This document shows, in pieces, positions 56,001 through 64,000 of a stretch of DNA of 64,000 nt. The notes under the pieces were generated by a model. It worked only from the letters and a program-made list of their open reading frames with translations, was not told the origin of the DNA and did no database searches. Origin of the DNA: Schistosoma haematobium (Eukaryota > Platyhelminthes > Trematoda > Strigeidida > Schistosomatidae); NCBI RefSeq assembly GCF_000699445.3, contig NC_067197.1, positions 29,991,809 to 30,055,808 on the forward strand, in the 5' to 3' direction. Made by a program: the position numbers and the translations under genes. Positions within the stretch are counted from its first letter, which is position 1, and every line of letters starts with the position of its first letter.

Positions 56001-59000
56001 TTCTCCACGTTGCAGCTCCGTATGTTAGAACTGTCTTGACGTTCGTATTGAAGATTCTGACTTTGATTTTGGTTGAAAGTTGTTTTGAGTTCCATATGTT
56101 CTTCAATTGTTGGAATGTTACCCTTGCTTTGACAATCCTCGCCTTTACGTCTGCATCTGATCCTCCTTGTTCACCGATGATGTTTCTCAGGTATGTGAAG
56201 GATTCTACATCTCCCAGAGTTTCGCCATCAGGTGTGATCGGGCTGGTGTATCTGAGGATCTTGCTTTTTCGTTTGTGTATGTTGAGGCCTACTGATGCAG
56301 AGACTGCGGCTACACTGGCTGTCTTTATCTGCATTTGTCCATGTGTATGCGCTAGGAGGGCTAGGTCATCTGCGAAGTCCAAATCGTCTAATTGATTCTG
56401 AACTGTCCATCGTATTCCGTATTTTCCCTCAGATGTCGAGGTCTCCATAATCCAGTCGACCACCAGAAGAAAGAGGAAGGGGGAGAGTAGACAGCCTTGT
56501 CTGACTCCGGTCCTCGCTTCGGATTCGTCTGTCAGCTGTCCTCCATGCACGGTTTCGCGCTTCAGTCTGTTGTATAAATTCCGTATGATGTTGACAAATT
56601 TCTTAGATACTCTATAGTGTCGAAGAAGTTTCCATAATGTTCTCTTGTTCACACTGTCAAACGCCTTCTCACAGTCAATGAAGTTGATGTATAGTGACGA
56701 GTTCCATTTGCTTCATTGTTCAGCGATGATCCGTAGTGTCACAATTTGGTCTGTGCATTACCGATCCTTACGGAATCCGGTCTCTTGATCTCGGATTTGC
56801 GTGTCTACTGAGTTATTCATCCGGTTCAGCAACACTGTTGAAAACCTTTTCATTGTACTGATAATAGTGTGGTGCCGCTGTAGTTCTCGCATTTGTTCAG
56901 ATCTTTCTTTGGTATGTTGATGAGGTATCCTTTTTTACAATCCATCGGCACTCGTTCCTCCTCCCAAATCTTCTTGAATAGAAGGTGAACCATGTTTGCA
57001 GTTACTTTCATGTCTGACTTGAGTGCTTCAGCTGGTATATTTTCTGGCTCTGTTGTTTTCCCGCTCTTTATTTGTCTGATGGAGATCCTGATTTCTTCGG
57101 TCGTTGGTGGAGTGACATCTATAGGAAGGTTTGTGTGTACCGCTTCGATGTCCAGTGAGTTCAATGTGGATGACATATTCGAGAGTCCTTCAAAGTGTTC
57201 TACCCACCTCTTTCCTTGAATCTCAGTGATTGTCTTGCCTTCCAGTCTCTCTGGTTTACTATATTTCCTCGCCAGTTTTTTCATCGTGTCATATAGTCGT
57301 CTCATATTTCCTTTTTTCGAGCTGTTTCCGCTGTCGTTTCTAAGTTTTTCACATATTTCTGCTTGTCAGCTTTAATTCTCTTCTTCATTATCTTGTTTGC
57401 TTCAGCGTATTCAGCTTGTGCCTTGACTTTCTCTGCTCGTGTTCAGCTGTTGTTGATTGCTGTCTTGTTCTTCCTTTCTTGAATCTTGTCCAGGTTTTCC
57501 ATAGAGGTTCATTCCTTATGATGATGCTTCTTGAGGCCCAGCTCCTGCTGACGCGTTGAGTTTAGTGCTTATTTGATCCCTTCTCAGTTGTCCTCCATCG
57601 TAGTATCTTCTTTCAGTATGTCTTAAAAGGCTTGGAACCTCTTTTCAAGAGTTATCTTGAATTGGTTGATTTTGTTAGTATCTCGAAGGAAGGCTGTATT
57701 GAACCTTTGTACTGCTGTTTTCCCAGTTATGCAGTGTTTCTTTAGCCTCAGTTTCATCTTGGTCACAACCAGGTGATGATCTGGTTCTCTCGTCTTTTTG
57801 AGTGATACAAATATGATTTATCTGGCCAATATCATGTATTTCGTCTTTTTTGGCGTTTTTTAACCTTCGTAAAAAAACGCTAAGAAGGACTTGACATACA
57901 TGATATTAGCCGCTACTCAGTGATTAGTTAATTGTGAACCAATATTCTTTTGCACCAGGTGTTCGGTTGCCTATAACTAAATGAACGTTTTCAAAAAGAT
58001 TCCGTTATTTTGACTTTTTTGGTCATGTTCTGTTTTGAAGTGTAGAGATTTTAGCTTATGCAGCCTCAAATTGTTCCATTCAGATGGCTAACCTATTTGT
58101 AACGTAAAAGCCTTACACTAAGTCACAAATATTATTGTTTTGAAATTGAATCACTGTGATATTATTTATTGCGAATATTTACGGTTTGTTTTAGAATGAA
58201 CAACTGTTCAACGAGGCTGCAGAAGAATATACACGGACAGTTGAGCGTTTAGAAAACAAGTACATGTAAGTTGTGTAAATGTACTACAATGTGTAACACT
58301 TATTCATCAAAATAATTCTGTCGAAATCTGTGATTTATTACATTTATATGGATTGAGACTTTGCCAGAAGTTTTGAATTTTTCCACTGATATTTCAAAAC
58401 TGTCAAAACTTATCTAAAAAATGGTTTTCCTTGTTATCATTATGAGATAACCGGAAGTGTTGAGTTAGGTTGTATCTGATTGCACAGATTTATTTTTGGG
58501 ATAAAGATGTGTCGGTAAAGTTATGCTTCTAGATGCTGACAGTTCTTCATTGAAACCGTACAAGTATTTATCGTATGTCTGTGGGATAATTTTAATTTTT
58601 CACCAACTGCTGTGTCAGGCAAGGCTGCTTACTCTCCACCTTTCTCATTCTTCTGGTGGTTGACTGGATTATGAAGACCTCCACATCTCAGGAGAAGCAC
58701 GGAATATAGACAGCTTGGATTTCGCAGATGACCTGGTTCTTCTATCTCATACCCAGCAACAAATCAAGTGAAGACAACTAGTGTGGTATCAGCAAGAGCC
58801 TACTGAGAAGGAGAAAAAACCAAATACCAGTTGAAGAGGAAATTAGTAAAAGATGTTGGAAGTGGATAGGACATACACTGCGGAAATCATCAAACTTCAT
58901 CACGAGGCAAGTGCTAACTCAGAATCCTGATGGGAAAATGTAAAGAGGAAGGCCGAAGAACATATCGCGTCGTGAATTTGAGGCAGACATCAAAAGAACA

Positions 59001-61110
59001 AATAGTAACTGGAAAAGACTGTCCAGGACAGATTTCGATGGAGAATGCTAGTGGGCAGCCTATGTCCTTCCACAAGGGATAACAGGCGTAAGTTAGTACT
59101 ACACAAAACTCACTTATTCAACATCATGTCGTTATGACATGCAGTATTTTTGTATCATCATTTTTTTTGAGGTCGTTCGTGAACACTGCTTGCTGCATGG
59201 TGTTATAAACGTTAGTTTAAATCTACTCCACATCTGGAAACTGCACTAGTATGATACAATGTATATGTTTACTTACGTCCCATAACTCTATTTATAAAGA
59301 GGTGTGGAATTATCCACTTACCTAACAACTTCAAACCTAAGTATCAAAGTGCTAATATTTGTTTCTAATTCCTGAAATTCGATTAGCCGTGTTGTGTCAT
59401 CGTGTTTTATTTCATACAGTGATCTTTACCGTTCTAAATAAATATTTACATAGTTCACGAGTTGCATATTTACATTTATTGTCTACTTCGGTGGTTTACA
59501 TATGTACACTTTGATTGACATCCAAAGTAAAGTGGCAATATATTCTTATTTAAACTATTCAGATAAAATGAATTATTTTCATAATGGTAAAACAACATAT
59601 AGCTTTCAATGCTTGGTTTTAGAATAATTTTTGTTCTTTATTGTAGGAGACCTACTCCTGGGGGGTGTTGTGCTGCAGCTGAACAAAGAGTCGAAGATTG
59701 TTATAAGCAGAATCCTGGAAGAATACTTTTGTGTTCCAAACTTGTTTCAGAGTATGATCGTTGTGTGCAAAATTTCCTTGTCGTAAGTGATACTTACCTG
59801 AACAACCTTGTTAGTTCCAAGTTTTGTTGTTTTTTAAGCATTGATATAATCTAATTTACAAGGGTTAGATATAAATCTATGTTACGCCATTTATGTTTCT
59901 TGAAGTTTAACGAACTTGCGATATGTATGTGTGGCGGCCGTAGCCACTAATAACTTGAACACTGATCTTTAGTCATTCTGATAACGAATGTCAAACAAGA
60001 TGAATTATGGATCTCAAGATATTTTGTTGGCTGCCGCCAAATAAGTCCGAAAGGTAACTTAGAATTTCATCATCAATGTTCCCCAGAACCTCAAATTACA
60101 GCGTTTAATGGATTCAGGAAAAATCTACATATCGGTTACGAGATCACATGTTAATTTAAATAGCATAATAGGAAAGCGTAAAAATGTTATGTATTAGAAT
60201 CACTACAATCTGCAATAATGCAGAACGAAGAAACAAGTAGAAACGTAAAAAAGGAGGTAAAGGACGAATAAGCAAAAGTAACAAGATATGAAATTCAGAG
60301 GAAAATAATGTCCATACATATCGTCTCGATAAATAGTTAGCCGTATTCCCCAGATCTTCTAAATACTGACTTCTTTCGTTGTGATAACCCTACCTAGTGT
60401 TTTCACTTTTCTATACGATTGGTATCACAATTTCCTCTGTCAACTAGTATAAGCTTTCAGCTGAGTTGTACCACAGTTGGTTCAGGTTTTCCACTTTATA
60501 AACTTTTTGTCTGGCAGCCTCATCCACTAGCTACGAGTAGTGGTTTCAAGACACCTATCTTCAAGCTTTCTTTTTCATAATCGCCAGCTTCAACGCCTAC
60601 GTTATGTAGTTGTGAAATAAGGTGAAGTGGTTTGGACACATACTTTTACGACAAGAAACACTGCCGTAACCTACTAATTTGATATGCAGTAAGTAGCAAG
60701 TGCTAGTTTTTATTCTCAATACAAACACAAAAACTGAAATACAGGTAAGCAAAATACATTTTAGAGTGATGAATAGGACGAGAGATTTAGGTTTTAATAT
60801 AATAATATAATAGAGCTAACTCACACACCACGTTCTTGGGCATGAGCCACACTAAGTATGAGGGCTGATGATACTACCCGGTTGTCTAAACCGAAATCGA
60901 TGGAGGGGATTCGAACTTGGAACTTATTGGCTATATGTCGAATATTTTAACCATCAAGCCCTTCCCCACCAATAGATAAGTAACGTCATGATACGAATTA
61001 CCTACCTTTTTGTCACTCATTTTTAGGTGTAAATTGTAATAACACAAAGTGTAATTATCTTTCTCTACTTTTTTTAGACTATGTCTAGGAAAGTGTCAAA
61101 TGCTGCCTGA
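49738..61110 (+). CDS. MIC19/CHCHD3-like MICOS subunit, six exons
   Basis: Inner-membrane-associated mitochondrial protein of the MICOS complex, which holds cristae junctions together. Exons: 49738-49797, 49831-49891, 49942-50036, 58195-58265, 59647-59782, 61078-61110; phases agree at every junction and give 151 aa. Residues 1-20 start MGSAAS (N-myristoylation pattern, as in CHCHD3), then [11 protein letters not shown] and [10 protein letters not shown] as in the DUF737-type N-terminus. The middle is predicted coiled coil ([27 protein letters not shown]). A C-terminal CHCH domain has twin CX9C: C104-x9-C114 and C125-x9-C135, which would be oxidised via MIA40. It is shorter than the human protein (227 aa), mainly in the coiled coil. 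Intron 3 (8.2 kb) holds LINEs. The last exon (10 codons) is the least certain. Confidence 0.88.
50037..50969 (+). other. Start of MIC19-like intron 3, nothing recognised
   Basis: AT-rich sequence between the donor of exon 3 and the family-1 LINE. It ends at the left copy of the 13-bp target duplication. Confidence 0.5.
51182..53531 (-). pseudogene. Reverse transcriptase and C-terminal part of the family-1 LINE
   Basis: Frame 1 (53531-51921) carries a linker and [62 protein letters not shown] and EYADDIVLF with the catalytic Asp pair. It ends prematurely after MRFSL. The C-terminal part (51955-51182) continues in another frame with [18 protein letters not shown] and [19 protein letters not shown]. 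Comparison with the 16.9 kb copy shows that one base is missing at the junction. All RT blocks are otherwise present. Confidence 0.85.
53351..54523 (-). pseudogene. AP-type endonuclease part of the family-1 LINE
   Basis: 390 codons. After a Ser/Pro/Thr-rich N-terminus comes [16 protein letters not shown], then SETRIQDSS (catalytic Glu), [21 protein letters not shown] (catalytic Asp/Asn) and LDSDHALI (catalytic His), the full order of an exonuclease-endonuclease-phosphatase domain. The frame stops just after GRKK, where an A-run shifts into the RT frame. Confidence 0.85.
54916..55479 (+). other. MIC19-like intron 3 between two repeats
   Basis: No feature recognised. Confidence 0.4.
55882..56652 (-). 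pseudogene. Family-2 LINE reverse transcriptase, palm and thumb
   Basis: 256 codons with [33 protein letters not shown] (catalytic Asp pair), [28 protein letters not shown] and [11 protein letters not shown]. It closely resembles the 14.0-14.8 kb fragment. The upstream finger segment (57305-56850, with FEGL...[17 protein letters not shown]) is in a different frame, so a break lies between 56652 and 56850. Confidence 0.8.
56850..57305 (-). pseudogene. Family-2 LINE pre-RT and finger region
   Basis: 151 codons: [28 protein letters not shown], then the finger blocks [20 protein letters not shown] and [20 protein letters not shown], typical of RTE-type elements. It ends in a frame break before the palm. 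Confidence 0.75.
58195..58265 (+). CDS. MIC19-like exon 4: coiled-coil segment
   Basis: 71 bp between TGTTTTAG and GTAAGT, coding for [20 protein letters not shown] and three more residues. It leaves with two bases (AT) that complete a Met codon with the first base of exon 5. It matches the EEV/EAKFKRY-type helix before the CHCH domain of CHCHD3. Confidence 0.85.
58606..59100 (+). mobile_element. RTE-like LINE (family 2) remnant, internally deleted
   Basis: Starts at the RT block for VRQGCLLS (near 58610), has [15 protein letters not shown] (near 58718-58765), then jumps to the 3' end ([11 protein letters not shown] near 58850) and ends GGGATAACAGGCGTAAGTTAG. Its last 250 bp are nearly the reverse complement of 55608-55860. 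It lies in MIC19-like intron 4, sense orientation. Confidence 0.8.
59101..59646 (+). other. Rest of MIC19-like intron 4
   Basis: AT-rich, no feature except the acceptor TTATTGTAG at its end. Confidence 0.5.
59647..59782 (+). CDS. MIC19-like exon 5: CHCH domain
   Basis: 136 bp. After completing Met it codes for RPTPGGCC, then [20 protein letters not shown] and [17 protein letters not shown], the twin CX9C hairpin with a 10-residue turn, spaced exactly as in CHCHD3. The donor is GTAAGT. Confidence 0.93.
59783..60819 (+). other. MIC19-like intron 5, first part, nothing recognised
   Basis: No exon or recognisable repeat. Confidence 0.4.
60820..60975 (-). repeat. tRNA-related SINE head
   Basis: On the minus strand GGCTTGATGGTTAAAA (box A, 60945-60960) is followed by AAGTTCGAATCCCC (box B, near 60905-60919), a Pol III promoter layout. 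The rest does not fold as a tRNA. It lies in MIC19-like intron 5. Confidence 0.6.
61078..61110 (+). CDS. MIC19-like exon 6: last ten codons
   Basis: After a long T-run acceptor (CTTTTTTTAG) the frame gives [10 protein letters not shown] and TGA. Phase 0 matches exon 5. The short polar tail is similar in length to that of CHCHD3. There is no homology to confirm it. Confidence 0.6.
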   Translation, partial: TMSRKVSNAA

Positions 61111-64000
61111 AACTAATACAATACCACTTTATATTTTATGGATTCCTATTCTAAAAAAAATTCTATAATTGTCTTACACATTGTAGCATGCCATTTTCAA
61201 TTAAATGATTAGTAGTTGTAATGATTATCCTTGTACAAATCAAATCATACTTTATATGTAGTGTTATTTGACATTTGTTTCAATTTAATGTTGAATATCT
61301 AAACACAAGCCAAAACGACCTTAATTTTCAGCTAAACAAGAGAACGAAACACTGTGGTTTATACTTATGTTAACAGTGATCATATTAGATTAAGATGTAG
61401 TTCTATTCAGTTGTGATCATTTATTAAATATAACATCTTGAATACATATGTTAGTGATTGACAGTCCATACAAAACTGATAAGGTATAGCACCTAATTTA
61501 TGAATCTGTTTTTTAATTTGACCAATCCTTCCACTCGCTAGGTCGTTCTCAAAGTGGTTTGATCGTTACTTGAGTGAACATTTTGTACAAATCTTTACCA
61601 GTTTGTACATAATAACATTCCAATATTTTATTGACCTAATAGTTTTGAAATGAAAAGATATGCATATTTATCAGTCTTTGTCATAACATTGGTTGAGGAT
61701 TTCGTTTATATTTATAAGTTATGCGAATAACACTGATACAAAAATTATGCTATCAGTTTGCCGTAATTCACTTTTTGTCTGTCGAACAATAAATGGTTTG
61801 TAGATATTAATAAACGTTCCTCATAACATGGTCTTCCACTCTGACTTTAAAGATTTATATATTAACACTACTCAGTGAGCAGATAAAACTGTATGTAAAT
61901 TCTTATGTTTCTATATCACAGCTTCGTACTAATGAATGGTTTCTTAGCCTTTATATCAGCAAGATTATGGGAAACCAGAAAGGGAATTAAGTGATATTCA
62001 TAATAGTGGTGAAAATATGATAAAGCGAAAGGTACGGAAATCGAGTGAAATAAACTTTCGAATACACCAAGCATTCAAATGTTCATGATCATATCAGAAC
62101 CAATAGTAACTTGATTATTGAGTCGTATAAATCGAATTGAACAAATAATTTAGTACTTGAAAATAGTTTGTGTGATATTTTATTATCTGTTAATAATCAG
62201 TTTACTTATAAAATTGTTTCCTACCTTTAAAAAAAGGTTAGAGCTAATAAATCCAAGAGAAAGGTAATAGTAAAAACCAAACGGCTGTGAGGTGAAATAT
62301 TTGTCAGTAATAATCTTTCTAGCTAAATCAGTTAAACACTTCAATAATCAATTTCTACTCGCTCAGACACAAATTAAGTCTTCACATTTCGGAAAGAAAC
62401 ATAAAGTAGATTCATGTTTGAATGATATATTATTTATATTTCCTCAAATCAAACATGATTTAAATTATATGTTCAGTGGTGAACGAAAATTGTCTTCAGA
62501 TTGGTTCTATTATCATTTAGACTCAACTTACAGAAAAGGCTATACATATATATGGGTTATGGTGGCAAAACATTAAGCCTGATAGTTGGGTCTTATAAGC
62601 ACATAAGTTGGTGATTAACCTGTAAAATCAGTATCCTACCTTTGATTATACTTCAGAAGACATTTATTCATGTTTACTTTTGTAGTGATATCTTGTATAG
62701 TGGTATATTGTCTTACTATTTGTGCAGTCTTTTGAAAGAGATAATAATTTGGTCTCTTCAACAGTTAACAACTGACTGCGCTGAAACATTGTACAGTCTA
62801 CTGGTATATGTGCCATGCATTGCGGACTGACTACACAACTATTGTAGTGCTAGACATATGTTTCGTCCCAGTAGGAAGCGTTCTAGCATGACGTAACCAT
62901 AGTTTCGTCAAAGACCAAACCCATAGTCTTTGGGCTTTGCGACAAACTTTACTTTCAAATCACTAAGCTGACATCCTAATACTTCAATTTCCAAACATTA
63001 GCCAACAGGGTATTGAGCGACAGCCAACTAGTATGATCGGTGATATTTGTTTTATCCTCAAACAGTTGAATTCCACTTATCATAAGTTCTCCCTAGAACT
63101 TCAGAAATCCTTCTGGAAGTTAATTACCGGTTAGCAAAATTATTGTTGAAATGCGAGGTTGTGAAGACTGTCCAAGTTGAACATAGATAACATTGTACGT
63201 TGATTTTTACAAGTTTTTTTCTCAACTAAAAGTATACTCACCACCTAGAATATTAGTGAAAAGTTCTAAAACAAACCAAATTATTCCGTAACTACCCATC
63301 GTTAAAGGAATAAAAAAGAAAATAGAACACATTGATAAAGAAAATATTCTCCACATTCAACATTTATTGGCTATATTGTATTTGCGTTACTTTCCATTAA
63401 TTAAAGAGGAAATAAAGCAACAAGTAACAGCCATGTACAGTTAATCCATCTAAATATAGGGATATTAATGTAAATTTCAATCGTTATATGTTCATTCCAA
63501 ATAAAAATAGAATAAGCCAAGTCATTTGTCTAAATGAGAAAAAGAAATTGAAAAACTACTAAGAAAAACTCCGAGTGATTTTCTATGTAAATGAATTGTA
63601 ATAGACTCTTTGTCGAAAAAAAGAAAGAGGAAGTATTTGAATTCTATTTCTCACTGTGATGTTTTGTTTCTGTGTAATGTTCACAAAGATCAAATCAGAA
63701 TGGTGCATATTTTAATAAATAGTCAATAATTTGTCGTGATTTATGCTCATTGCTATCAGTAATATATATATATATATATCTGCAGAGGTATATATATGTT
63801 AATATGCTTATGTACAAAAGAATAAGGGAGTAGGTAAGTGTTAAATTAATCAACAATTGACAGTGACATCATTATTATCATTAAGATTTTGTAAAAATAT
63901 CACAGCGGTACTAATTATATGAGTAGTGTACAACAACAAATAACATATTAAAATAGTATAGATAAAGATAAATATATTACTTAACATTTGTGATAGTTTC
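61111..64000. other. Downstream region, one exon-like open stretch, no identified gene
   Basis: 61948-62031 is an 84-bp, 28-codon open stretch between TTTCTTAG and GTACGG (PLYQQDYGKPERELSDIHNS...), looking like an internal or alternative terminal exon. A 94-codon open frame at 62292-62576 has no recognisable domain. A (TA)n tract is at 63761-63779. Nothing else is recognised. Confidence 0.35.

Larger units (their letters stand above)
55608..57885 (-). mobile_element. RTE-like LINE (family 2), truncated in the endonuclease
   Basis: On the minus strand it begins at the end of the endonuclease (decayed), passes a Lys-rich linker, RT fingers (57305-56850) and RT palm/thumb (56652-55882), and ends with GGGATAACAGGTAAGTAAATAAG, a short-repeat tail like those of the other two family-2 fragments. 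It is the longest of the three. Confidence 0.8.
55480..57943. mobile_element. SINE-like repeat interrupted by a LINE
   Basis: The left part (55480-55607) matches the 3' body of the SINE at 19884-20275 (for example ATCGATAGAATTCGACCAGCAC against ATCGATAGCATTCGATCTGCAC). The right part (57886-57943) matches that SINE's 51-bp terminal repeat (GGACTTGACATACATGAT...AGTTAATTGTGA). The 2.3 kb between them is an RTE-like LINE on the minus strand. So an older SINE copy was split by the LINE. Confidence 0.6.

Overview
The window looks like nuclear DNA of a schistosome (blood fluke, Platyhelminthes). This is inferred from several things seen together: an AT-rich sequence with long (TA)n tracts; genes whose 5' introns are only 33-50 bp while their 3' introns run to many kilobases; a tRNA-headed SINE that carries a hammerhead ribozyme (the Sm-alpha type known from Schistosoma); and a mixture of RTE-like and CR1-like LINEs, Gypsy-like LTR elements and a Penelope-like element. 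The species cannot be fixed from the sequence alone.

Host genes. (1) The 3' exons of an unrecognised Asn-rich protein ending in a PDZ-ligand-like SFV (+, 2055-7220). (2) A complete eight-exon Qa-SNARE, syntaxin-7/12 type, 263 aa (-, 9065-27404). It converges with gene 1 and has four introns of 33-36 bp followed by introns of about 4.0, 11.5 and 2.0 kb. (3) An intronless-looking CutA-family gene (+, 49248-49640). (4) A six-exon MIC19/CHCHD3-like MICOS subunit of 151 aa (+, 49738-61110), whose ATG lies only 97 bp after the CutA stop. The CutA/MIC19 pair looks like a tightly spaced, possibly trans-spliced transcription unit.

Mobile DNA fills the introns and intergenic space. Syntaxin intron 6 holds RTE-like LINE remnants (13.98-17.9 and 18.2 kb) and a Penelope-like element with inverted repeats (18.5-20.5 kb), one arm of which is split by a tRNA-headed SINE with 51-bp direct terminal repeats. 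Syntaxin intron 5 holds a solo LTR with a 5-bp target duplication (23.28-23.75 kb) and a hammerhead SINE whose 5' 138 bp is duplicated as a perfect inverted repeat, the whole flanked by an 11-bp target duplication (24.0-24.56 kb). The 27.4-40.5 kb intergenic region holds a decayed CR1/jockey-like LINE and two related repeats. At 40.54-47.89 kb lies a Gypsy-like composite arranged LTR-pol-LTR-pol-LTR, with an exact 3416-bp period and 6-bp target duplications. MIC19 intron 3 holds a near full-length RTE-like LINE with a 13-bp target duplication, a second RTE-like fragment nested in a SINE-like repeat, and (in intron 4) a third fragment.

The most unusual items are the fold-back hammerhead SINE, the candidate CutA-MIC19 polycistron, the hammerhead fossil at 1.03-1.11 kb, the tandem Gypsy composite and the syntaxin micro-intron architecture. 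All gene models are manual splice reconstructions, read by eye from frame, phase and GT/AG signals.
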